Assembly: GCA_011037195.1 (NCBI GenBank)
Contig: JAAEAF010007952.1
Coordinates: 49,203 to 113,202, forward strand
Length of the DNA stretch: 64,000 nucleotides
From: Triatoma infestans
Taxonomy: Eukaryota > Arthropoda > Insecta > Hemiptera > Reduviidae
Direction: 5' to 3'
Of this stretch, positions 44,866-54,969 are shown piece by piece; the first letter of the stretch is position 1; every line of letters starts with the position of its first letter. The translations under genes were made by a program, and so were the position numbers. Below the pieces are notes generated by a model. It had not been told where the DNA came from, did no database searches, and saw only the letters and a list, made by a program, of their open reading frames with translations.

Positions 44866-45108
44866 GACGTTTCGCCAACCATTGTTTACCTTCTTCAGGG
44901 CTATCTTAGAGTGAGAGAAATTTGGAAGTCTTGTCACAACATGTTTAGATTATGTCTGTAGTTATGAGTGTACCTCATGGAGTGTTTTCTCTTGGCTACT
45001 TCCTGGCCGATAGGCAAACTAACTAATAGATATATCTAATTAAAAAAAAAAAACACTTGAAGGCTTCTTCCAACTGGAGAGGCTATTTCGCCGGGAAAAT
45101 TGCAGCAA
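44866..45108. repeat. 245-bp repeat, copy 2
   Basis: GACGTTTCGCCAACCATTGT, TTCTTCAGGGCTATCTTAGA, CTTGGCTACTTCCTGGCCG, GGCTATTTCGCCGGGAAAAT. The minus strand has AGCC-CTGAAGA ... GGC-GAAA-CGT-C-GGGT; AGCC/GGGT gives a weak helix I, and helix II is poor. It passes straight into a CCGG-unit at 45115. Confidence 0.85.
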
Positions 45109-45114
45109 GCAAAA

Positions 45115-45540
45115 AAAAAAAAAACTGTTCAGTAAATCCGCACTTCCGTTTGAACCAATATTCTTCAAATTAGGGAAATTTTTGCAACATATTTAATTTT
45201 TATTAAATATTATTTAGTTGATAGTTTCGTATTTAACATATATAAACGATAAATTCATCCACATCCGCAAAAACCACCCTAATATGGAAATTTTCCCTGT
45301 AAAATGATATATGTAAATTAAAAGTTGCGTAGCTTTGGTATAGCTGATATATCAAGTTTAAAGAAAATTGTTGGAGCGTTTTTTTTGAGAAAAATCGCAA
45401 AAAAATTAAAAGTTCAGTGTAAACTGGTACTTCCGGTTGACAGATTTTTGACCAAAATCTTACTGTTGAGTCTCCAAGTAGTATTGCAATTATAAGAAAT
45501 TGAGTATTCATCGGAAATACGTATTTTGAGGCCCCCCCAG
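45115..45540 (+). repeat. CCGG-unit, one monomer and terminal segment
   Basis: AAACTGTTCAGTAAATCCGC, CACTTCCGTTTGAACC, GAAAATTGTTGGAGCG, second key TACTTCCGGTTGACAGA at 45429, and ATTCATCGGAAATACGTATT. The right hairpin is missing. Confidence 0.75.
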
Positions 45541-45669
45541 CACACCAGACTTTTTAAACTAGAAGGAATGTCCTTTTTTGATATATAAACCTGTTACATT
45601 AATAAGTTATCTATTGCTTCAAATATGACATAATTATAACGAACTTAAAACATAATAATCTAAAATAAA

Positions 45670-45985
45670 CCTGATATAATGGAGTTGTTAAGGAGAGAAA
45701 TTAGGTTTGATTGAATGAACGAGATATGAAGAAACTACTATAATGTAGCTATAAGTTTACACTAACTGCACTGAACTTTATAATGAAACTGATAGAATAA
45801 AAGGTGGGAGTAGGAGATATGACACGCTGCGATGTATGGTTGAATCTGATAGATAGATCTAGATAGATTCCCACTGGCTTATATACATAGGTTCTCCCAT
45901 TCTAGCCTGCTTAAGTCAGAGAGTACCAGAGAGGGCCTGTCTTCTCTCTGCTTGCTATTACACTGGCTTAGAAGAAATTCATGAA
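45670..45985 (-). other. Possible solo LTR, minus strand
   Basis: On the minus strand: CAGTGTAATAGCAAGCAGAG, a CT-rich stretch, then CTATGTATATAAGCCAGTGG (TATA-like) followed by CATCGCAGCGTGTC and a T-rich end. Length and a single internal TATA box suit an insect LTR, but I cannot find a clean TG...CA boundary with a short target duplication. Confidence 0.3.
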
Positions 45986-46122
45986 AAAAAGGGTTCTAAG
46001 TATACCTTCTATTTTATATCTTCTGTATTAAGGCAAATCAATATTCATACATCAGAGTCATAGACACCCAGAGATTTCTCTGTGCACTGCCGGCCTCCGA
46101 GTAGTTTTCTCGTTGTAGACAA

Positions 46123-47021
46123 TCTATATATATATAAAAATTCAGCATCCGTATGTTTGTGGCCGCAAAACTCGAAAAATAGTCAATGGATTGACTTGAA
46201 ATTTTTACACAACATTGCATTTCTATGTAACAGTGTTTATATATACTTTTTACTCCGAAATTCCCACGGAAACGAGAACTTCTCCAAGCGTTTCGCGAGG
46301 TTGGCAGAAATAGACAAACTCAGACGCGTTGCGATTGTGGCTCACATTCTAAACCTCTTTCTCAACTACTTATAAGTACCTCTATTCCGAAGTTCCCACG
46401 GAAATGGGAAATTCCGAGCTAAAATCCATTCAAACGGCCATATTGCGTTAGCACTTGCTTCTTCAAGTTTTGCTGCTGCGTTGATGGAAGGAGGTAGAAC
46501 AGCGCATTCAGTTCTTAAACTGTCATGACTTAAACATGCACTTCATAGAAAACCCAACATGTAACATTTCTAAAACATCAGGAATGGGGAAGGTTCTTTA
46601 GACGTGCAAAATTATTGTACGCGATGAGTGTACAATAGCTTATAAGAAGTCATTAGAAGTATTAGACCATACATTGAAAGACTTGCGAAAAGTCAGGGTT
46701 CATTTAGTGGAGCATTGGTGTTACTATCTGATGACTTCAGGCAACCGCTTCAGGCACAGTAAAAAAAATTTATTTAACTTCAAAACGATCCAACAGCTGC
46801 CATATTTTCAAGACAATTACTCGAACTAGATAACGGCACTGCTCCTACAAATCCGGAAACGGGAAAAATCACCTTCCCATCTAATTTCTGCAACACTGTA
46901 CATTCAAAAGAAGAATTAGTAGACAGGGTATTCCAAAGCATCGAAACAAATTATCAAAATCACGGATGGTTAAGCCTAAAAATCAGACCGAGCCGCAGCG
47001 AAGTGTGGTCGGGTTAGCTAA
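46123..47021 (+). mobile_element. Helitron, 899 bp, both ends intact
   Basis: Begins TCTATATATATATAAAAATT right after an A (46122) and ends CTAA (47018-47021) right before a T (47022), the A|T insertion rule with no target duplication. The 3' end has a hairpin CCGAGCCGCA-GCGAAG-TGTGGTCGG (about 9 bp stem, one bulge, one G-T pair) followed by GTTAG and CTAA. Five-prime TC, 3' hairpin and CTRR are the diagnostic set for canonical Helitrons. The interior keeps only a helicase piece, so it is non-autonomous. Confidence 0.93.
46415..46985 (+). pseudogene. Helitron Rep/helicase fragment (Pif1-like)
   Basis: Decayed frames give GHIALALASSSFAAALMEGG with RTAHSVLKLS, ENPTCNISKTSGMGKVL, CKIIVRDECTIAYKKSLEVL (DEC-T for Walker B), DHTLKDLRK, and later DNGTAPTNPETGKITFPSNF, CNTVHSKEELVDRVF and NYQNHGWLS. 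This is the order of the Helitron SF1 helicase downstream of Walker A. Walker A and the HUH Rep domain are absent, with stops and frameshifts, so it is inactive. Confidence 0.9.
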
Positions 47022-47419
47022 TACTTTATATTACTGGACAGTGAGCTTATAGGAAGTGACAGAATCTAAGGTCAGCACTGCTGGTCTCTCGAACCGGAAA
47101 CTCCCGCGTTCCAAGTCCAGTGCGCCATCACTGAGCTAATGCCGCCACTTTTATCCTTTCTAACATAATGAATGTTATATATAGAGGTACAGTATAGGTG
47201 TAACACTGGTTATGTGAAGTTTTTCAATTTAATTCCACGTTTTGTAGTAAACAGTGCCACATTTAGTGATCCGTTCGTACTCAATAATGTTCCATGCCTG
47301 CATCTTGAGAACCTTCTTTTATAATCACAGTCGGGCGACAATCTAGATGCAGCAGCGATCTAGATGCTGCAGAAAAGTATTTTTTGTCTAAAGTCAGCTT
47401 TATTCTCATTTTTTTTTTT

Positions 47420-48419
47420 ACTTTCTCTTACTCCTCCTAGTAAGAGAAAGTATTGTAATCGTGTCAAATTTTCGATTCGAGTTTTCACCGGAAATATCCG
47501 TTTTGAGGTCCCCTGAGTCCAAAAAAAAGGTTTTTAGCAAATGGTCTGTGTGTGTGTGTGTCCGTGTGTGTGTGTATGTATGTGAACAGCATAGCTCAAA
47601 AACGAAAAATCGTAGAAAGTTGAAATTTGATATTCCGTTTAGAGGTCACCATGGGATCTGACACTACGTTATCTGTCAAAATTCCTCAACCGGAAGTACC
47701 ACTTTACTAGTTGCACTTTGCTAGTTGGAGTTTTAACTTTTTTGCGATTTCTCAAAAATGGTTCCGACGATTTTCTTTAAACTTGAAACATCAACCACAC
47801 ATACAAAGAGCTACAAATTTATTAGAACCATGCACATTGAGGGCACTTTTGGGGGAGGGGTGGGTTAGGTTTCCATTTAAAGTGCTATTTCAGTTTATTA
47901 GACAATTCTGTCATCTAAATAATGTTAATTAGAATTAAATATGTTATTGAAATTCCGAGTTTCCAAAAAAATCGGATAACCGGAAGTGCGTTTACTTTAC
48001 CACTTTACTAAATGATTTATTCACTTTTTCGCAATTTTCTCAAAAATGGCTCCGACGATTTTTTTTGAAACTTCGTATATAAACTAAACATGCAAAGATC
48101 TACAACTTTTATCTAAAACATTTCTCTGGGAAAATTTCTTTTAAGGGCACTTTTAGGGGAGGGGTAGGGTTAGATTTTCATCAAAGTGCTATCCTAGTTG
48201 ATTATACAATTCTATCATCCAAACATAATTAGTTAGAAATAAATAGATGGCTGAATTCCGAGTTTCAAGAAAATTAGTAAACCGGAAGTGCGCTTTTACT
48301 GAACAGTTTTTTCAGTTTTCGACGAATTTCATTAAATTTGGTACACAAACTATAAAATTTGTCAATTATCATTTTGAGAACTGGAGTAAGAGAAAGTTGT
48401 GTGAGTGTTTCACACCAGA
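47420..48419 (-). repeat. CCGG-unit, complete reference copy, exactly 1,000 bp
   Basis: The right end of the element (left on this strand) is a perfect 13-bp hairpin, ACTTTCTCTTACT-CCTCCT-AGTAAGAGAAAGT, at 47420-47451. GGAGTAAGAGAAAGT at 48383-48397 is the exact inverse of 47420-47434, giving 15-bp inverted repeats, the far one set in about 22 bp from the terminus CACACCAGA (48411-48419). AACCGGAAGT keys at 47688, 47978 and 48280 define monomers of 290 and 302 bp. A GT microsatellite lies at 47548-47582. No target duplication is clear because the flanks are T runs. Confidence 0.93.
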
Positions 48420-48425
48420 TTTTTT

Positions 48426-50285
48426 TTTTTTAATAAAACCAATTGCTCTTCAAACATTTTTCATTACATTAACACCTAATCCTACAACATCAGACAAACA
48501 ATATAGATTCAGTTCATTGAATGTGAAACTGTCTCCCGTATAATCTTATTTCAGTTCTATTTAAATTGTATTCTGCTTCCGATTATTGTTTTATGAAACA
48601 TACACGTGATTGCCATACTCAACGAAGACAGCCAGGAAAGGGTAAAAAGTATTCTTTTTATTTTTATTGGTGACCTTGAATGAGATAAACTAACTGCAGT
48701 TTAAAAGCTAATAAATACTTCGTATCTGGAACTAAATTACGTCTTTATTTAAAACAAATAGGTATTATTTACTTGTTTACAAAATAATAAGAACAAGTAA
48801 ATAGGAATTTTACTTTTTTTGCGTATTTAGGAAGACTTATTTGATTACAATTGATTATAATTTCTATTTTTGTACAGTTTACAATATAATTTCTATTATT
48901 TATCTTTTTTTTAACAATTAATCATCCAATCTATTACAATCATAATATGAACGAATAAAAAATCCGAAAGTTAGATAAAATTACAAAGCGTTGACAAACA
49001 AAATTACTACTATGCTAATGTAGTAATATATATATTTGTGCACATTCGATCGTGGACCCCCTGGAAAAATTCTTAATTAAAATATATATTCAAACTAAGT
49101 ACTGTTACTCTTAGTAACAAAAACTTCTAGTTAACTCTGACAATGGAACTGCTATTTGTAATCGGACAAGACTTTAAGTGCAACCTCGCACCAGTGGACA
49201 ACTGTGAGATAGTAAAGACAAGTAGTTGAGGTTTATAGTGAATTGGAGGTCATGTGTGAGCCTTATATATATTCTTCTTTATCAGTGCAGAGTTATTATG
49301 AATCTTGTCAGAGCGTATTGACGATAACAGATATTATTGGTCCAATATTTTTAGTTTTAAGTAAAGAATCTTTTCAAAGTAAACAAAGTGAATTCCGCTT
49401 CCAAACTTTGAAATATTTCTATCTCTAAAAGTTCTTTTGTAGACCTTTTTTCGTATTATAGAAATGATTTCAGATTATTAAAGTTTGTTTAGTTTATTGT
49501 AAGACTATCATAAACAATATAATCATTTTTTTTTTAATTGAAACCACTAATCATATTTCTCGGCAAGTTCATACTCAACTGCATCCGAGGAAAACAGAAT
49601 TTTGTAACATTTTAATACGTTTACATTCTATACAAGTGGTTTGTTTATTGTAGTGAATAACAACAATTTAAACATATCCAAGTACTGGACATATCTTTTG
49701 TAACTTTAATTCTTTCAAATCATATTTTCATATTTTATTTCCTTTATGATTTGTTTAAATTGTAATAAATAGTAAACTTAACAGATTTTATAATTTTTTT
49801 TACCTTTTTTTTTTTTTTTTTTTGCTTAATTGTTATTTCATTTAAATCATGATTTCAACAATATAATTAAATAGGCTTCATATTTATAATTTTAACTATG
49901 GCTGTGAATGTGGAGCAGTTAAACAATTTATATTTCATTTGAGAAGAAATCCCAGCTTAATCTTTCAAACGATAGTTCCAATAAATGATTTAAAAAAAAT
50001 ATTTGGCATTATGGAAGTGAGGAATTCTTATATTGTTTTTTTTTTTTTGCTAAACAGAATTATTGAAACTCTTGGGTTTAATCCATGGGTATCTTACTCT
50101 ACTGAAAAATACTAGATAGTTTTTTAATTTAACTCAAATATTAGGATAGGTTCTTAATTTTAATTCAAATTTTATTTTAATATTCCGTAAGACTTGAAAT
50201 TTTAAATACTATTTAATTTTATATTAAATTTTAATTTATTGCTTATTTGTAAACCTCTGCTATTATTTATCCACGAACTGTTTAT
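48426..50285. other. AT-rich DNA, nothing firmly recognised
   Basis: A stretch at 49140-49300 is GC-richer with CCTTATATATATTCTTC followed by TTATCAGTGCAG, a TATA-plus-initiator look-alike, though the 20-bp spacing is too short for a normal core promoter. A 61-codon frame at 49243-49428 has no known motif. T tracts at 49810 and 50035. Confidence 0.4.
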
Positions 50286-50289
50286 ATTC

Positions 50290-50690
50290 TCTTACAACTG
50301 TTAGGAGGAAATATTATGGATCCGATCAAATTTTCGAAATTGTAGATTAAACGAAAATACAAATATGGAAAACCAGTGAGAATAAATGAGCTTCTTTGGG
50401 AAAAAAAAAAAAATATTCTTAACGAGTAATCTGCACGAGAATGTCTATGTATGTATATATATATTTATATGTACCTTTGGGTGTGTGTTTGTATGTATGT
50501 AGCATTTATGTGATAGTGGACTGAATAAAAAACAAAAAACAAAACAAAAAAAATGGCAGATAGCTCTATTTTGGATATCACAGAATTGGCCACGAAAGTT
50601 TGGCGGTCAAAATCCGCCAAACAGGAAGTTCTGTTTTGTACATAGAGTTTTCTCCTAAAACAATTCCAATTATAGATGTTTTCGTTAAGC
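50290..50690 (-). repeat. CCGG-unit, minus strand, diverged
   Basis: TATTCTCTTACAACTGTTAG (terminal hairpin remnant), GATCAAATTTTCGAAATTG, a GT-rich tract, TGGCGGTCAAAATCCGCCAA and ACAGGAAGTTCTG (key) follow the minus-strand order. Confidence 0.6.
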
Positions 50691-50694
50691 TTAC

Positions 50695-51370
50695 TCACTT
50701 AGTCGGCGTTTTTTTCTTCCTGGATTGCCGTCGAGTCAAAACATTCCTCCAGTTTTCTTCTAATCCCTCTGGCAACTATCAGCTTAGCGATGTAATCCTT
50801 CTATATCTTCTTGATGGTCCATCTTTTGGGCTGTACCTTTCCGGAATCCATTGGCCATCTCCTGGGGGCTTTTCTAAGGCGGCCGTCTGAGCTTCTTCTT
50901 TCTTGGCATTGCAGCCCATGTAGGGCCCTAGCCTCCTCAACTACATTCCTCCACTCCTCTCTCTTTTGAGCCACCCGTCTCCACCTTCTCACTCCCAACA
51001 ACCTGGACACCTGTTCCACGTCTGAGCTTACTTTTCTCCATTTTTCTGCTACCGATTCTGACACTCCCATTGCTTATCTTATCCCATCTTATCTTCTTTA
51101 GATACCTTCTCTATTTCCACTACACTTAATCTTATAAAGTTTTTTTTTTTTACCAGGTGTCTATGCCATAGATGAGGATTTCCTTAATGATTAAAGAAAA
51201 GAGTTTTCCTTTGATATTTCTAGAGACATTTTTGATCCACAATACGGGGTGAAGCATTCCCATGACTTTTTTAGCCAGGACACCACTCTCAGCACCTCCT
51301 CTTCACTTTATATCACTTCCTATAAGAACCTGAATACTTAAGGTATCCACTCTTTCACACTTTTACACAT
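50695..51370 (-). pseudogene. RTE-like LINE C-terminal relic
   Basis: Minus-strand frames give LHPVLWIKNVSRNIKG with KEILIYGIDTW (the thumb motif K-L--YGSETW of RTE/CR1-like LINEs) near 51150-51260 and, after a break, LGVRRWRRVAQKREEWRNVV with EARALHGLQCQERRS (50860-50990), a typical basic C-terminus. The final residues run into GRLRKAPRRWP. Frameshifts separate the parts. Right boundary approximate. Confidence 0.65.
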
Positions 51371-52435
51371 TTCTGAGCAGTGAAGGTATTTATCGATTTT
51401 TCTGATTAGTTAAAATGATTCTAGGTAACTTCTCAGTTATACGCATTTATTTAAACAAGAATTACTCAATTATTTAAGAGCGAACACTCTGATAGATATA
51501 TAGATATCAGTTTCCCTTTCACCTCAACTCCCCCTCACATAAAACTCTTATCATATTTATAATTAATTATAATCTGATCAGATTAAGGAGATACCCAGAA
51601 ATAGAGTCCTTCCTTTTTTATTTTTTGTTATGAGAAATCTAAATTTATAAAAAAACTTAGATTAACAAGAAAAACTAGGTCAAAGTTCAAAAATATGACG
51701 TTATCTAATCAAAACTAGTTAATCTGACCTTTGTAAAAAAATTTTATCTCTCTAGAACCCGACGGAATCCGTGACTGCTACGTAACAATTTTACTGGAGT
51801 CTAGCACTAATGTTACTAATAAGTTGGCATAATAACCTTTCAATAATATGCGATGAATAAACTAACTAATTATAGCAAAAAATAATTGTAAGATTTATAA
51901 ATTAAATAATGATTATTCCAGTTCATATTTGGCAAAAATATCGATGCATCATATATAAGTGCTGAAAGTTGGTCATTTTGAATTACTATATTATTAAGTT
52001 ATGAAAAAAACAAACATAAGTAATGAACTTTTGTATTCCATTTCTGCTCTTAGACAAGATTTTCTTATTTTGGAACTTGCCAGTTGACTTGATGATATAA
52101 AATTCAGATTAATTAAAAACAATTAATGGGAATTATTACTAAAGTTTACGAATAATTTTTTCCAATATAAATGTGAAATTTTAAACTGCTATTACATCTC
52201 TATAACCACCGGTAACAAACTCAGATTTGCGCCGCTCAGTGTTGATAATCGTTTAATTTTGTCATAGAAATTTGAAAGCCTCATTGTGTTGTGATTCTTG
52301 ACGATTTCATGAAGACAGTTGGCCTCATCGTGTAAATGGTAGCAGTGCAGATCGAAGGATGCTATGTGACAGTAAACTGTTCATATGGACACCTTTTATC
52401 TTTAGTCGTTTATCAAAGCCATACCTAATTACCCT
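51371..52435. other. AT-rich DNA, nothing recognised
   Basis: No motif-bearing frame on either strand. TTAGACAAGATTTTCTTATT and similar text does not recur in the window. Confidence 0.45.
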
Positions 52436-52439
52436 AGTT

Positions 52440-53060
52440 TGACTGCCAGGGTGTGTTGGCGTGGGAGAAATGAGATGGCCCCGGACACCCTGGCAAGAAA
52501 AATTGCTACATCTCTCTTTTTGGAACCTGAACCCTTCTGTGGAATAAGCGACCAGTATCTCCAAGAAGAACTCAGAAATAAGGAGGAAGTGAAGAGAGTA
52601 CAGCTCTGGAAAATCCTCCCAGGACTGAAGCAAGCTAAAATCGCCTGAGAGGTTATAACCAGAAAAGTTCTGAAGCTTGCATCAGTCTGAGTAAAAATAG
52701 GCTTCCTATGCTGATGGGTTTCCTCATGGAGCACTGAAGACTTAGGAGGGCACCTGAAGAAGCTGGGCCTAGAACACGATAGCACCTGCAGATTCTATGT
52801 GGAGGAGACTCCAATACACCTCCTAACCAATTGCGATACTATCATTCAAACAAGATTTTAAAGGCTGGGCAGTTTCCACGTGATGGAAGAAGATATACTC
52901 TCTCTCTCTCTAGAACCTTCCCAGATTTTGAGATTTCTCAGAGATCTTAATTTGGGAGGGTTGCTGTAGGTGAGTGGTCTGAACTTGGCACCAGTGAGGT
53001 ATTACTGTAGACCTCTTAACAATGGTCTCAGTGCACCATCCCCCCAGCCATCCCAATAGT
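52440..53060 (+). pseudogene. LINE RNase H end and zinc-binding tail
   Basis: Starts in the last RNase H motif (VCWRGRNEMAPDTLARKIA, compare G--GNE-AD-LAR), continues EPFCGISDQYLQEELRN, QLWKILPGLKQAKI, then GHLKKLGLEHDSTCRFYVEE with TPIHLLTNC, the GH-x-HL-x-GL-x-C-x2-C-x-HLL-C tail of RNase H-carrying LINEs (one Cys changed to Tyr). Several stops. 3' UTR to about 53060 without a clear poly-A. The tail differs from that of 25491-26885, so a different subfamily. Confidence 0.75.
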
Positions 53061-53139
53061 AGCAGTACAGTGAAACTTCATTCGGGCTATGTTTTTAACG
53101 TTGGTTAATTCTCCGAGGACGCGTAGTTTCAGAACGACG

Positions 53140-53690
53140 ATGCTGGATACCTTCCTCAGAGCGAGAACACGGTGTAATTCCTAAGAAGGATATATCTTCA
53201 AAGTACTTAATGACAATTCTCTTTTTTCCGTCAAAAATCTGCGTATCATGCAGCCTTGTAGCAATTCTAGGCATTGCAAAACTTGAGAACTCTTCATTCT
53301 CATAAAAACACTGACAATTTGCGTCACTTTTTTAATAAATTCTTGACAAAGATATTTTGTTCAATAATACCTTCACCAAAACTAAATTTTGTTTGTTTAT
53401 CGACCAAATCTTTGTATAATTATTTTCTTATAACAGGATAATTATGTTGTGAAAATTTCAATTCTCTAACGTCTTGTCTGTCCATCAGGGAGATGCGAAT
53501 TTTGGCACCTATGTATGTTCCACTAATTTATTTTTCATGATCTTCTTCCGTATGTGAACTGTCGGGTGTCTCTGATTGTGACAATTACGGCGCCAAAGGC
53601 ATCGTAGTTCTGATATAGCGGAATTATCGAATCCGTTATAGCAGCTTTTTGAATCTCGGTTCATTCCAAGATGTTTTTAGGAATTTCACT
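53140..53690 (-). pseudogene. Unrecognised decayed coding sequence
   Basis: Reading the minus strand, three long open stretches in different frames follow one another: AITDSIIPLYQNYDAFGAVI with TIRDTRQFTYGRR (53530-53660), GAKIRISLMDRQDVREL with QHNYPVIRK and DKQTKFSFGEG (53330-53520), and NCQCFYENEEFSSFAMPRIA with LHDTQIFDGKKRIVIKYFED (53190-53315). Amino-acid composition is protein-like and breaks are few (a TGA, a TAA and about two frameshifts). No known transposon motif is seen. An old gene copy or an endogenised viral gene are both possible; I cannot choose. Confidence 0.4.
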
Positions 53691-53943
53691 CTTTCTTCCT
53701 AATTCTTGTTTTTTTTTTGGCCTATTTTTAGCATCGTCACCAGTTCGGTTATCATATTTTTTACTTTAATATTCCTCGCCATTCATCGTTACGTAGATAG
53801 CTAGATTTCCTAGATAGCAAGGAAAAGGTGTCTTTCACTTGGATCAATTTGAGGAAGCCTTTAAAAGACCTATGTTCCAGTGCTAGACATCAGCCGTATT
53901 TCACTTTTTAGGGTGCTTCCTTATCTGGGAATGTTCAATCTTG

Positions 53944-54090
53944 CTACGCCATACATATTTGTTTAAGTTTGTTAATTGTAAAATATTGAAGATTTCGAAA
54001 CAAAGTTAATTGTACATTCTTAAAAAGGCAGTGCATTTTGAACTTGGCTAGAATAGCGACAATAGCTCCAGGATGTATGTGTTCCGCCAT
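53944..54090 (-). CDS. Small open frame in the unrecognised cassette
   Basis: A 48-codon minus frame opens MAEHIHPGAIVAILAKFKMH and ends TINKLKQICMA. It lies between two decayed coding stretches on the same strand, hence of interest as an initiation region, but could be chance. Confidence 0.2.
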   Translation of the reverse strand: MAEHIHPGAIVAILAKFKMHCLFKNVQLTLFRNLQYFTINKLKQICMA

Positions 54091-54319
54091 TTTTGGTTTT
54101 ATTTCCGATTCGGTCTAGATTTGTTTATGGTGTAATTATATGAATAAGTGTTACTTAAATGATGCTGTCATCTAAGACTTGTGATGGGTAGTTGAACGTA
54201 AAGCTCTTGTGAAAAAAATTTTTTTTTGGGGGGTTTTTTGATATGCACTTGGGCAGCTTGGTCTGATTTTGTGGGAATAAGCTTATTGAAATGAAAGCGT
54301 TGTATCTTTCTCAAACATA

Positions 54320-54700
54320 AAATCATAAATAATTCTCGATTTCTATAGACACAAAATATTCATATTTATTAAAAAAATCTAAGTGACGAACATAATCACC
54401 TTCTCTTAAGCTTTGTACGAGATTCAATATGGAACTTTTAAAATTATAAGTTTCTATTACATTTCGTATTGTGTCTATTAAAATGTGTTCTTGCATATTG
54501 TCTGAGTAATGCGTTAGGATTTTCGACAAAATGCAGTAAAATATCTAATTCCGTATCATACCCATCTTGTATTGCGAACAATATTTTGAAGATATGCAGT
54601 GGCATGAAATTTAATGCCACGTTAAATTTCATGAAACGTTTGAACATTACGTTCCAACGTACGAACGCGCATTCAAACGTGTCATCTACCAAGATATCAA
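54320..54700 (-). pseudogene. Unrecognised decayed coding sequence with a second copy at 3.1 kb
   Basis: Two overlapping minus frames join by a single frameshift near 54500: FKRFMKFNVALNFMPLHIFK, ILFAIQDGYDTELDILLHF, VENPNALLRQYA, then HILIDTIRNVIETYNFKSSI, LNLVQSLREGDYVRHLDFFN and KYEYFVSIEIENYL. Its middle matches the frame at 3110-3295 (FKI-F, ELD-L-HF-ENPNA). Leucine- and phenylalanine-rich, with no signal peptide or membrane helix evident. Family unknown to me. Confidence 0.45.
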
Positions 54701-54969
54701 TTCGCTAAATCTAGGCATATTTCCTATAAGAATTAAAGTTTCTAATGATAACAAAACTATTTTAAAAAACATATGATCATTCAAAAATTAAATGACTATT
54801 AACTAAGAATTAGGAACAGTGAAAGAAGATAATATAACAACAATAAATAGCAAATAAAATATTTAGAAGTACAAAAAGTTAATTAAATAAGGATTTTTAA
54901 TTGAATTTTGAATAAGTATTACTAAATAATTTTGTACAAACTTGCATTTATACTGTTAATTTTCTTATT

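Larger units (their letters stand above)
46060..47153 (-). mobile_element. SINE-A, minus strand, split by a Helitron
   Basis: Right part 47022-47153 on the minus strand reads GGCATTAGCTCAGTGATGGC, B box GGTTCGAGAGACC-like, GAACGCGGGAG, and CCTATAAGCTCACTGTCCAG. Left part 46060-46122 gives TTGTCTACAACGAGAAAAC and GGAGGCCGGCAGTGCACAGA. Joined in order they follow the intact SINE-A at 41834 with no bases lost or gained at the junction. Confidence 0.88.

Noticed and set aside
47420..48419. CCGG-unit as a canonical Helitron
   Set aside because: It starts TC after an A and has a 3' hairpin, but there is no CTRR terminus after the hairpin; the sequence simply runs GTAAGAGAAAGTAAAA.
49243..49428. 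TATA-initiator promoter followed by a 61-codon frame
   Set aside because: TATA-to-initiator distance is about 20 bp, too short, and the frame shows no conservation within the window; kept only as a note in the gap entry.
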